Source of the DNA: Bacteroidota bacterium
Lineage (GTDB): Bacteria > Bacteroidota > Rhodothermia > Rhodothermales > UBA10348
Assembly (NCBI GenBank): GCA_018623785.1
Contig: JAAZVD010000018.1
Location: forward strand, 1 to 13,179
Direction of reading: 5' to 3'
Length of the DNA: 13,179 nt
The translations under genes and the position numbers were made by a program. Shown here in pieces: positions 1 to 6,999 of the stretch (its first letter is position 1; every line of letters starts with the position of its first letter). Under the pieces are notes generated by a model that was not told the DNA's origin, ran no database searches, and worked only from the letters and a program-made list of their open reading frames with translations.

Positions 1-684
1 CAGTTCTTCGATATCGGTGCCATCACACAGGCTGGGCATGACATGGGGTGTACGGTCGGTTGGGATCTGGCTCATGCGGTTGGCAACGTACCACTCAGCC
101 TCCACGACTGGAATGTGGATTTCGCTGCCTGGTGTCACTACAAATACCTTAATTCCGGGCCTGCTGCGCCCGGAGGCATCTTCGTGCACGAGCGGTATGC
201 GCATGCCAAGGACCTGCCACGACTAGTGGGGTGGTGGGGACACAACCGTAAAACACGGTTCCAGTGGGTGGACGAATTCGACCCCGAGCCGGGTGCCGTC
301 GGGTGGCAGATGACCAACACGCCGATTCTCGCAACGGCCCCCCTGAAAGGCTCCCTGTCCCTGTTCGATGAGGTCGGCATGGACGCCATTCGCCTGAAAA
401 GTGTAAAGCTGACCGGCTACCTTTGGGATCTCCTTGAGCGGATTGATGGCGGCTTCGACATCATGACGCCCGCTGATCCCGACGAGCGGGGTGCTCAGCT
501 CTCCTTACGGGTACACGGCCAGAACGGACGGGCTGTATTCGACTTCATCACGAAGCACGGTGTGATCTGTGACTGGCGTAACCCGGATTGTATCCGCATA
601 TCGCCCGCCCCACTCTATAACTCCTTTGAAGATGTGCGGCGTTTTGCCACCTTGTTCGACGAGGCATTGCGGACCGTAGCTTGA
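1..684 (+). CDS. kynU: Kynureninase, C-terminal part (5' end outside window)
   Basis: Kynureninase is a PLP-dependent hydrolase of tryptophan catabolism. It cleaves kynurenine to anthranilate plus alanine, or 3-hydroxykynurenine to 3-hydroxyanthranilate. The reading frame is open from base 1, so the gene starts upstream. The visible 227 codons are roughly the second half of a family of about 420 residues. Recognisable family blocks are FDIGAITQAGH, then GCTVGWDLAHAVGN with the PLP-contacting Asp (fragment residue 22), then the Schiff-base lysine in WCHYKYLNSGP (Lys48 of the fragment), the GWWGH segment near residue 78, and a C-terminal small domain ending in TGA at 682-684. No frameshift is seen. 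The next gene, asnB, begins 137 bp downstream in the same direction and is functionally unrelated. Function is assigned from family motifs and is secure. Confidence 0.95.
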   Translation, partial: QFFDIGAITQAGHDMGCTVGWDLAHAVGNVPLSLHDWNVDFAAWCHYKYLNSGPAAPGGIFVHERYAHAKDLPRLVGWWGHNRKTRFQWVDEFDPEPGAVGWQMTNTPILATAPLKGSLSLFDEVGMDAIRLKSVKLTGYLWDLLERIDGGFDIMTPADPDERGAQLSLRVHGQNGRAVFDFITKHGVICDWRNPDCIRISPAPLYNSFEDVRRFATLFDEALRTVA

Positions 685-821
685 ATCTGTCGCTCGAATG
701 GCCGCCTGATTCACTTTTTTCCAACCGGAAGCGCTTTTTGTTCGACCGACGAGGGGTCTTGCCGGATCTTGCGGTGTATCACCACCTCCGACCCCCCCCC
801 ACCGCTTTATAGACCCGGCCC
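685..821. other. kynU-asnB spacer with C9 tract
   Basis: This 137-bp spacer holds no ORF of note. It contains T-runs near 715-720 and 736-740, the latter directly after a small AAGCGCTT self-complementary sequence, which may be a weak kynU terminator. It also has a run of nine cytosines at 792-800, about 20 bp before the asnB start. No Shine-Dalgarno sequence precedes asnB. No promoter can be called with confidence. Confidence 0.4.
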
Positions 822-2486
822 ATGTGCTCCATCCTGGCCATTCTTGATATTCCCCAGGTAACAGACGACCTGCGCGAACAGGCGCTTGCCATGAGCCGAC
901 GCCAGCGGCATCGAGGACCGGACTGGTCTGGTGTCCATGCCGATGATCATGCCATCCTTGCACACGAGCGCCTGGCTATCGTGGACCTGTTGCACGGGGC
1001 ACAGCCGCTCTACAGCCCCAATAAACGCTATGTGCTGGCCGTGAACGGGGAGATCTACAATCACCGCGAGCTGCGCCGGGAGTTTCCTGACTATCCGTTT
1101 CAAACGGATTCTGATTGCGAAGTCATCATCCCGCTGCTGGATCGGTACGGTATCGATGGCCTGAAACGACTGAATGGCATTTTCGCGTTTGTCCTGTGGG
1201 ATGCAGAAAAGCAGAGATTCCTGATTGCACGGGACCCGGTAGGCGTCATCCCGCTTTACGTCGGTCATGATGCTGATGGCCACCTGATCGTAGCTTCCGA
1301 GATGAAGGCGCTCGAGTCGGTGTGCAACCGGTTTGAGGAATTCTTGCCGGGACATGTACTGAGCAGCGACTCAGACAGGGAGCCCGAGCAGTGGGCCACA
1401 TGGGGATGGGAGTCTTTCGATACCGTCAAGGATGGATCCTCTGATTCTCAGGTGGTACGGGACGCCCTGGCCGATGCCGTGCATCGTCAGCTGATGGGTG
1501 ATGTGCCCTACGGCGTTTTGCTCTCGGGATGCCTGGATTCCTCAGTCATCGCTGCCCTTGCCTGCAAGTACGCAGCTTCCCGCGTGGAGGAAGACGACCA
1601 GACTCAGGCGTGGTGGCCGCGTGTTCACTCCTTTGCCATCGGTTTGGAAGGCAGCCCCGACCTGGCCGCTGCACGGGAGGTTGCCCAACACATCGGTAGT
1701 GTGCACCATGGATTCACGTTTACCGTGCAGGAAGGCATCGACGCTCTGCGCGATGTCATTCATCATATCGAGACGTATGATGTGACGACCATTCGGGCCT
1801 CAACTCCGATGTTCTTGATGGCCCGTAAGATCAAGGCGATGGGCATCAAGATGGTCCTATCCGGCGAAGGCTCCGATGAGATCTTCGGCGGCTACCTGTA
1901 CTTCCACAAAGCGCCCAACGCCCAGGAATTCCATGAGGAAACGGTCCGGAAAGTGAACCGTCTGCACCTGTTCGACTGCTTGCGCGCCAACAAGAGCATG
2001 GCCGCTTGGGGCGTTGAAGCGCGTGTGCCGTTCCTGGATCTCGAGTTCCTGGACGCAGCCATGCGCCTCAATCCTGAGGCCAAGATGATCACGCACGGAA
2101 AGCTGGAAAAGCAGATCCTGCGGGATGCCTTTGTCGACCTGCTGCCCGAATCCATCGTGAAGCGCCAGAAGGAGCAATTCTCCGACGGTGTCGGCTATGG
2201 CTGGATCGATCACCTGAAGGCACACGCGGAGGATCGGGTCAGCGATGAGGATATGAAGCGTGCCGCGTTCCGCTTTCCGATCAACACTCCGGATACGAAA
2301 GAGGGCTACTTTTATAGGAGCTTGTTCGAGGAGCTCTTTCCGTCCGAGTCGGCCGCTCGCTGCGTCCCCGGCGGCAAGTCCGTGGCTTGCTCGACCCCGG
2401 AAGCGCTAGCCTGGGATGCCTCGTTTGCCTCGGCTGCGGATCCGTCGGGACGGGCTGTCAAAGGCGTTCACACGGACGCCTACTGA
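822..2486 (+). CDS. asnB: Asparagine synthase B, glutamine-hydrolysing
   Basis: This enzyme makes asparagine from aspartate, glutamine and ATP in the cytoplasm. The 554-residue length equals the E. coli AsnB type, and the sequence follows it end to end. The N-terminal Ntn glutaminase domain starts with the catalytic Cys2 (MCSI), followed by RHRGPDWSG, RLAIVD, the NGEIYNH oxyanion segment and the TDSDCEV glutamine-binding segment. The C-terminal synthetase domain has ASEMKAL, the ATP-pyrophosphatase loop, YDVTTIRASTP, SGEGSDEIFGGY, GVEARVPFLD and a C-terminal VPGGKSVAC and DPSGRAV tail. The start is fixed by the need for Cys at position 2 after Met removal. One oddity is that the normally near-invariant SGGLDSS loop reads SGCLDSS (Cys237, codon TGC at 1530-1532). 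It converges with nth. Confidence 0.96.
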   Translation: MCSILAILDIPQVTDDLREQALAMSRRQRHRGPDWSGVHADDHAILAHERLAIVDLLHGAQPLYSPNKRYVLAVNGEIYNHRELRREFPDYPFQTDSDCEVIIPLLDRYGIDGLKRLNGIFAFVLWDAEKQRFLIARDPVGVIPLYVGHDADGHLIVASEMKALESVCNRFEEFLPGHVLSSDSDREPEQWATWGWESFDTVKDGSSDSQVVRDALADAVHRQLMGDVPYGVLLSGCLDSSVIAALACKYAASRVEEDDQTQAWWPRVHSFAIGLEGSPDLAAAREVAQHIGSVHHGFTFTVQEGIDALRDVIHHIETYDVTTIRASTPMFLMARKIKAMGIKMVLSGEGSDEIFGGYLYFHKAPNAQEFHEETVRKVNRLHLFDCLRANKSMAAWGVEARVPFLDLEFLDAAMRLNPEAKMITHGKLEKQILRDAFVDLLPESIVKRQKEQFSDGVGYGWIDHLKAHAEDRVSDEDMKRAAFRFPINTPDTKEGYFYRSLFEELFPSESAARCVPGGKSVACSTPEALAWDASFASAADPSGRAVKGVHTDAY

Positions 2487-2525
2487 GAACAGGCGGATTT
2501 CCGAGCCGATTACGTTCCGTACTGG

Positions 2526-2569
2526 CCCATACGCTGCCCCGTATCGGGCCCGTCCAACGGCCGTATGGG
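2526..2569. terminator. Possible bidirectional terminator between asnB and nth
   Basis: The 102-bp gap between the convergent asnB and nth genes contains an 8-bp inverted repeat, CCCATACG at 2526-2533 and CGTATGGG at 2562-2569, with a GC-rich 28-nt loop. A 10-bp direct repeat, GGGCCCGTCC, lies at 2546-2555 and 2569-2578. There is no adjacent U-tract, so assignment as a terminator rests on the convergent position and the stem alone. Confidence 0.35.
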
Positions 2570-2588
2570 GGCCCGTCCGAGGGCCGGA

Positions 2589-3233
2589 TCACCCAATCCC
2601 GTTCTGGGGGCAGAGTGGTCGGAGCGTGCACGCGTCGCATTGCGGCTTCTTGGCGTCGCAGACGGCGCGGCCATGCAGGATGATGGCGTGTCCCGAGAAG
2701 ATCCATTCGCTTTCGGGAATGACCTCCATCAAATCCTTCTCGACTTTTACGGGATCCGTTTCCTCGGTGAATCCAAGCCGGTAGGCCAGCCGCTTGACGT
2801 GGGTGTCCACGACGAACCCGATGGCCTTGCCGAACCACGTGCCCAGCACCACATTGGCCGTCTTGCGGGCCACACCCGGCAGGCGAACGAGGTCCTCCAT
2901 GGTGTCCGGTACCTGTCCACCATATTCATCGACGATCATGTTGGCGGCGGCAATAACGTTTTTCGCCTTATTGCGGAAAAACCCGGTCGATCGGATTTCC
3001 TCCTGGAACGTCTCGAGGTCAGCTTCGGCGAAGTCCTGTACGGTCGCGTATTTCTCGAACAGGGTGGCTGTCACCTTGTTCACATTCACATCGGTCGTCT
3101 GGGCGGACATGATGGTAGCAAAGAGCAGTTCATGCGCATTGCGATGATTCAAAGCGCAGTCTGCCCCCGGATAGAGTCGGTGCAGTTCCTCGATGATGTC
3201 TTTGGTCCGCTGGAGCTCTGGAGAGGGAGGCAT
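2589..3233 (-). CDS. nth: Endonuclease III (DNA glycosylase/AP lyase)
   Basis: This is a base-excision repair enzyme that removes oxidised pyrimidines and nicks the abasic site. The 214-residue protein has the family's usual length. The helix-hairpin-helix motif LPGVARKTANVVL spans residues 118-130 and carries the catalytic lysine (Lys124). The catalytic aspartate is Asp143 in VVDTHVKRLAYRLG. The C-terminal [4Fe-4S] cluster loop has Cys192, Cys199, Cys202 and Cys208 in the classic C-x6-C-x2-C-x5-C spacing. The ATG is at 3231-3233 on the minus strand. It is divergent from uvrC across a 216-bp region containing palindromic repeats, and convergent with asnB. All key residues are intact. Confidence 0.96.
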   Translation of the reverse strand: MPPSPELQRTKDIIEELHRLYPGADCALNHRNAHELLFATIMSAQTTDVNVNKVTATLFEKYATVQDFAEADLETFQEEIRSTGFFRNKAKNVIAAANMIVDEYGGQVPDTMEDLVRLPGVARKTANVVLGTWFGKAIGFVVDTHVKRLAYRLGFTEETDPVKVEKDLMEVIPESEWIFSGHAIILHGRAVCDAKKPQCDACTLRPLCPQNGIG

Positions 3234-3242
3234 GTCCGTTCT

Positions 3243-3320
3243 GGCGTATTACAGTATGGTAATGACACCATACCGCATTTTTCAGCGTCAGGGCGCATTA
3301 CAGTATGGCAATACTGTAAT
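3243..3320. promoter_or_regulatory. Palindromic repeat pair, candidate operator between nth and uvrC
   Basis: The divergent nth/uvrC intergenic region contains a perfect inverted repeat at 3297-3320. Its 10-nt arms are ATTACAGTAT and ATACTGTAAT, separated by GGCA. The left part recurs upstream: 3243-3263 and 3292-3312 are 21-nt direct copies with two substitutions, offset by 49 bp. The first copy also forms its own inverted repeat, GTATGGT at 3254-3260 and ACCATAC at 3267-3273. The nth start is only 10 bp from the first copy, so a bound protein could block nth transcription. A transcription-factor operator is the natural reading. The factor is not identifiable, and the site does not match the E. 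coli CTGT-N8-ACAG or B. subtilis GAAC-N4-GTTC LexA boxes. Confidence 0.6.
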
Positions 3321-3449
3321 ATCCCCGAACCAAGGATCCGGTCCCACCCGGACATAGACCTTATCACCGAGCGTCGAACCTTCACACCGGGCATCGGTTG
3401 ATGTTCACCGCCACCTCACCCATTCATCGTCGAGCTGCAACAACACGCC

Positions 3450-5318
3450 ATGCATCCAGCGCTGGCTGAAAAACTGTCCCGCATCCCCCGAAAACCCGGG
3501 GTCTACCAGCACAAGGATAAAGCGGGCACGGTGCTCTATGTCGGCAAGGCCAAGAACTTGCGCAACCGGGTCAACTCCTATTTCCATGCCAGCCGCAACC
3601 TCGATGGGCGACTGCGGATCATGGTCTCCAAGGTCCACGACGTCGAAGTCATCGTGACCGACACCGAAGTCGAGGCGCTTCTCCTGGAAAACAACCTGAT
3701 CAAAAGCCTCAAGCCGCGCTACAACATTCTGCTGCGCGACGACAAGACCTACCCGTTCATCTGTATCAAGAACGAACCGTTCCCGCGGGTTTTCCCGACG
3801 CGCCAGCCACGTAAGGACGGGTCGAAGTATTTCGGACCGTACACCGATGTCCGCAGCATGAACTTGATGTTGGACACTATCCGGTCCATTTTCCGGCTTC
3901 GCACGTGTTCGCTTAATCTGGCTCCAGAGCCCATTGCAGCCGGTAAGTACGAGGTCTGCCTGCAATATCACATCAAGAAATGTGATGCGCCCTGCGTGGG
4001 ACTGCAACCCGCCCCTGACTATGAGACCACCATCAAACAGGTGGAGCAGCTCCTGAACGGCAAGACCCAGGGCCTCATCAGGCTCTTGAAAGACGAAATG
4101 CAACGCGTTGCCGAAGCCATGGACTTCGAGGAAGCCGCCAAACTGCGGGATCAGATTGCGGCGCTCGAGAAATACGCCGAGCGCCAGAAGGTCGTAGCTG
4201 GAGACCTGGCCGACCGGGACCTGTTTGCCCTCTCCACAGACAGGGAGTCCAATGCCGCATGCGGTGCGGTCTTCCAAATGAGGGATGGGAAGATCGTGGG
4301 ACGCAGACACATCTACCTCAGTCGCATCGAGGAGACCCCGGAGGAGGAACTCATGCAGGCTGTATTAGAGCGGTACTACACAGAAGCCACCTTCTTCCCG
4401 GATGATATCCTGATGTCGGTAGCCTGTTCGGATCCAGAAATCGTGGAAGCGTTGCTCCGGGAAAAAAGCGGACATAAAGTGACCTTGCATATTCCTCAGC
4501 GAGGAGACAAGGCCGGACTCGTTCGCATCGTGGAGAAGAATGCCGACCTGATGTTGTCCGAGCATCTGATCCACAAGCAAAAACAGAGCGAGGGTCGGGT
4601 ACCGCATGTCATTGAGAAGCTGCAGCAGGACCTGTCCCTACCTCGACTGCCGCGTCGCATTGAGTGCTTCGATATCTCGCATCTGAGTGGGACAGGAGTC
4701 GTAGCCTCGTGCGTGGTGTTCATCGATGGACAGCCGCGCAAGAGCGAATACCGGACCTACAAAGTCCGCTCCGTTGGAAACGGGCGCTCAGACGACTTCA
4801 AGTCCATGAATGAGGTCGTCGGGCGTCGATACAGCCGGGTTGTCGAAGAAAATGGCCCTTGGCCGGATCTGGTAGTTATCGACGGGGGGAAGGGGCAGCT
4901 GTCCAGTTCCGTCCAGGCACTCGTGGATGTAGAGGCCTACGGTAAGTTTCCCGTGGTCGGCCTGGCCAAGCGATTGGAAGAAGTGTTCTTCCCGGGCGAC
5001 ACGGACTCGGTCTTCATTGCAAAAGACAGCGCCTCCCTGCAGCTCCTGCAGCGAGCTCGGAACGAAGCCCACCGCTTCGCCGTCACTTTCCAGCGCAAAC
5101 AGCGCAAAAAGGATACATTACACACGGAACTGGAGGAGATCGAAGGTATCGGCCCCGCTACATCCCGCAAGCTGCTCCGGGCGTTCGGCTCGCTGAAGCG
5201 GGTGAAAGAGGCTTCGGAGCCACTCCTGGCAGAAACGGTCGGGCCGTATGCAGCGCGCCTGGTCAAGGAGTATTTCGATGGTGGGTCAGCAAATTCCGAG
5301 GCTGAAACGCAGAAATAA
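3450..5318 (+). CDS. uvrC: Excinuclease ABC subunit C
   Basis: UvrC is the nuclease subunit of nucleotide excision repair. With UvrB it incises 3' and then 5' of a bulky lesion. The 622-residue protein shows all family domains in order. The N-terminal GIY-YIG nuclease comprises residues 12-90, with PGVY at 16-19 and LYVGKAKNLRNRV at 29-41. A cysteine-containing region covers roughly 150-185. The UVR coiled-coil, which contacts UvrB, is near 208-243 (MDFEEAAKLRDQI). The RNase H-like 5'-incision domain has the likely triad Asp408 (FDISH), Asp478 (VIDGGKGQ) and His541 (RNEAHR). Tandem HhH motifs fall near 561-615 (IEGIGPATSRKLL). The ATG start matches the usual short leader before the GIY-YIG domain. 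There is no recognisable ribosome binding site. The gene may share control with nth. Confidence 0.97.
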   Translation: MHPALAEKLSRIPRKPGVYQHKDKAGTVLYVGKAKNLRNRVNSYFHASRNLDGRLRIMVSKVHDVEVIVTDTEVEALLLENNLIKSLKPRYNILLRDDKTYPFICIKNEPFPRVFPTRQPRKDGSKYFGPYTDVRSMNLMLDTIRSIFRLRTCSLNLAPEPIAAGKYEVCLQYHIKKCDAPCVGLQPAPDYETTIKQVEQLLNGKTQGLIRLLKDEMQRVAEAMDFEEAAKLRDQIAALEKYAERQKVVAGDLADRDLFALSTDRESNAACGAVFQMRDGKIVGRRHIYLSRIEETPEEELMQAVLERYYTEATFFPDDILMSVACSDPEIVEALLREKSGHKVTLHIPQRGDKAGLVRIVEKNADLMLSEHLIHKQKQSEGRVPHVIEKLQQDLSLPRLPRRIECFDISHLSGTGVVASCVVFIDGQPRKSEYRTYKVRSVGNGRSDDFKSMNEVVGRRYSRVVEENGPWPDLVVIDGGKGQLSSSVQALVDVEAYGKFPVVGLAKRLEEVFFPGDTDSVFIAKDSASLQLLQRARNEAHRFAVTFQRKQRKKDTLHTELEEIEGIGPATSRKLLRAFGSLKRVKEASEPLLAETVGPYAARLVKEYFDGGSANSEAETQK

Positions 5319-5686
5319 TCACCCCGATACGATACGGCGCCCGGCGCGCTGGAATGCCGTCTCAATCTGCTAGTCCACAACGACAGGATCGAGTCGGGTG
5401 CCATCCCCCAGAAGGCCAACCATACACTCTTTAGCCGGTCGAAGACACTCCCTGAATATGGTCGGCAACGTTCGGTCGGACCTGTAACGACGTGCGGGGA
5501 TGCGTAACTCCGTAATGACGCCTCCGCGGGATACCTTCGGCAGCGCCCTCGCTGACACGGTCGCGAAAAGCGGCAAACCCGTGGCGTGCCACGAGCGATG
5601 CGGCGCAGATCCGTGACGTTGGTGCGACTCCCGTGGCATGCGTAAACGTTTCTCCCGTCGTATCCGGACTCCTTCTCGAAACCACC
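5319..5686. other. 368-bp gap between uvrC and the DUF2461 gene
   Basis: No intact plus-strand gene is visible here: stop codons occur in all three forward frames. The minus strand is unusual, because between 5431 and 5639 none of its three frames has a stop, since the plus strand lacks TCA, CTA and TTA there. One of these frames carries a weak JAB-like fragment, annotated separately. I see no tRNA cloverleaf, tandem repeat or clear terminator. The DUF2461 promoter must lie here unless it is cotranscribed with uvrC. Confidence 0.5.
5322..5639 (-). pseudogene. Possible decayed JAB/MPN-domain gene fragment
   Basis: This is a tentative call. The minus-strand frame from an ATG at 5637-5639 encodes 89 residues ending at a TAG at 5370-5372. 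Its last third reads like the N-terminal part of a JAB1/MPN/Mov34 metalloprotease domain: a strand (VITELRIPARRY), a helix, then KECMVGLLGDGTRL, where the Glu before the GLLG motif is typical. After the TAG the same frame continues for 16 codons, reading QIETAFQRAGRRIVSG, which also resembles the next helix and strand of that fold. It then stops just before the His-x-His-Pro metal-binding motif would be expected, three bases past the uvrC stop. This suggests a nonsense-mutated remnant truncated at the uvrC junction. The resemblance is by eye only, and chance translation of noncoding DNA is a real alternative. Confidence 0.22.
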
Positions 5687-6364
5687 ATGTATATCAGCCC
5701 TGAATTGTTCCAGTTCCTGAGGGATCTGAGGGCGAATAACTCTCGGGAGTGGTTCAAGGACAACAAGAATCGCTACGAAAAGGATCTCAAGGAACCGCTT
5801 CTGGATCTGATTGCAGACTTTGCTCCTCTCCTGTCCCAATTAAGCCCACACTACCTGGCCATACCCAAGGCTTCGGGCGGCTCCCTTTTCCGGATCTATC
5901 GAGACGTCCGCTTTTCAAAAAACAAGAAGCCCTACAAAACGGCCGCTGGTATCCAATTCCGACACAAGGCGGGTAAGGATGCACATGCTCCGGGCTACTA
6001 TCTGCACATTGAACCCGGTAATGTCTTCTACGCACTCGGCATGTGGCATCCAGCCTCTCCGGATCTGCGGGCTATCCGAAACCGGATAGATACCGCTCCT
6101 GATGACTGGCGGGATGTCCAAGAAGACCCGGATTTCACGCGGACCTATGAGTGGGCAGGGGATTCTCTGGTGAGGGCACCCAAAGGGTATGCTGTGGATC
6201 ACCCGGACATCGAGGCCCTTCGCCGCAAAGACTTCATCGGCGTTGCCGCCATGCCTGAAGAGGATGCGGGCAGACCGGACCTCCTCCCTTTTTTGGCGTC
6301 CGAGTGGTCCAAGGGAGATGCCCTGATGCGCTTTCTGAGCGCTGCCGTGAACGTCCCGTTTTGA
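5687..6364 (+). CDS. DUF2461 / TIGR02453 family protein
   Basis: This is a cytoplasmic protein of unknown function from the DUF2461 (TIGR02453) family. The 225-residue length fits the family. Recognisable landmarks are the opening ELFQFLRDLRANNSREWFKDNKNRYE, RIYRDVRFSKNKKPYKTAAGI, the YYLHIEPGN segment and a C-terminal helical region. I chose the ATG at 5687 because it starts two residues before the conserved first helix. A GTG at 5633 in the same frame would add 18 residues (mostly small and hydrophobic) that the family does not have. No signal peptide is seen. bcp begins 41 bp downstream and is probably cotranscribed. Family membership is confident, but the biochemical role is not known. 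Confidence 0.85.
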   Translation: MYISPELFQFLRDLRANNSREWFKDNKNRYEKDLKEPLLDLIADFAPLLSQLSPHYLAIPKASGGSLFRIYRDVRFSKNKKPYKTAAGIQFRHKAGKDAHAPGYYLHIEPGNVFYALGMWHPASPDLRAIRNRIDTAPDDWRDVQEDPDFTRTYEWAGDSLVRAPKGYAVDHPDIEALRRKDFIGVAAMPEEDAGRPDLLPFLASEWSKGDALMRFLSAAVNVPF

Positions 6365-6405
6365 CCCGACCTTCCAGCCATTTTGAACAGCAAAAAAGAC
6401 CCATC

Positions 6406-6888
6406 ATGAGCACCCTTTCCGAAATGCCAGAAGCAGGTACAAACGCCCCGGATTTTTCGGGGATAACCCAAGACGGATCAACCGTATCGAAGAGCGACTT
6501 CCACGGCCGTAAACTGGTCCTGTATTTTTATCCACGGGACAATACGCCAGGTTGCACGAAGCAGGCCTGCAACCTGCGAGATCACTGGAGCAATCTGCAG
6601 AAAGAGGGAATTGCCGTTATCGGTGTATCCGACGATCCGGTCGAAAAGCATGCCGGTTTTGCCGAAAAATATGAGCTGCCATTTCCTTTGATCGCCGACA
6701 CCGAAAGGCAGATAATGTCCACATACGGCACGTATGGGCCGAAAAATATGTATGGAAGAATCGTAAAAGGCACCAAGCGCACTACGTTTCTGATCGATGA
6801 GGACGGTACGATTGTCAAGGTCATCAAGCGTCCGAAGACGAACGATCACGCCGCTGAGGTACTCGCGGGCTTTGGTATGAACGGCTGA
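6406..6888 (+). CDS. bcp: Thiol peroxidase, PrxQ/Bcp peroxiredoxin
   Basis: This is an atypical 2-Cys peroxiredoxin that reduces H2O2 and organic hydroperoxides, regenerated by thioredoxin. It has 160 residues, a normal length. The active site is YFYPRDNTPGCTKQAC, with peroxidatic Cys50 and resolving Cys55 in the C-x4-C arrangement typical of the PrxQ/Bcp class. Further landmarks are APDFSGITQDG near residue 14, VIGVSDDPVEKHAGFAEKY, FPLIAD and RTTFLIDEDGTI. I chose the ATG at 6406 over an upstream in-frame start at 6304, because the latter lies inside the DUF2461 gene and would add residues unlike the family. It is followed 12 bp later by a strong hairpin. The protein is cytoplasmic, with no signal peptide. 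Confidence 0.94.
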   Translation: MSTLSEMPEAGTNAPDFSGITQDGSTVSKSDFHGRKLVLYFYPRDNTPGCTKQACNLRDHWSNLQKEGIAVIGVSDDPVEKHAGFAEKYELPFPLIADTERQIMSTYGTYGPKNMYGRIVKGTKRTTFLIDEDGTIVKVIKRPKTNDHAAEVLAGFGMNG

Positions 6889-6900
6889 GCGGGACCCTTC

Positions 6901-6944
6901 GGGGCGGTCTGAGGGCGGTGTAAAATCCACCCTCAGACCGCCCC
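6901..6944 (+). terminator. Strong 15-bp hairpin after bcp
   Basis: Perfect complementary arms lie at 6901-6915 (GGGGCGGTCTGAGGG) and 6930-6944 (CCCTCAGACCGCCCC), enclosing a 14-nt loop. The stem is GC-rich and starts 12 bp past the bcp stop. The usual U-tract is missing directly after the stem. The nearest T-run (eight Ts, 6980-6987) is 35 bp further on. It most likely ends the DUF2461-bcp transcript and insulates dnaA. Confidence 0.7.
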
Positions 6945-6999
6945 AGGGAGGGCACCGAAAAATCAAGCAAATCAGGTCGTTTTTTTTCAACATCCGGCG

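Noticed and set aside
3297..3320. Reading the palindrome as a classical LexA box
   Set aside because: The half-sites run ACAG...CTGT, opposite in order to the E. coli CTGT-N8-ACAG box, and do not fit GAAC-N4-GTTC. The operator call is kept but the LexA name is not.
2565..3401. 278-codon plus-strand ORF opposite nth
   Set aside because: It lies entirely antisense to endonuclease III, whose catalytic and cluster residues are all intact, and its translation is not protein-like.
3405..4310. 301-codon minus-strand ORF inside uvrC
   Set aside because: Antisense shadow of the conserved UvrC GIY-YIG and UVR regions.
5633..5686. GTG start at 5633 for the DUF2461 gene
   Set aside because: The 18 extra residues are not a clear signal peptide and are not part of the family. 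The ATG at 5687 begins right at the conserved first helix.
4937..5839. 300-codon minus-strand ORF across the uvrC end and the following gap
   Set aside because: It overlaps the well-conserved uvrC 3' end and the start of the DUF2461 gene on the other strand, and its translation has no recognisable family. It is the antisense shadow of a GC-rich region.
6304..6405. Upstream extension of bcp to 6304
   Set aside because: It would overlap the DUF2461 coding sequence by 61 bp and add residues not found in PrxQ proteins. The ATG at 6406 gives the normal N-terminus.
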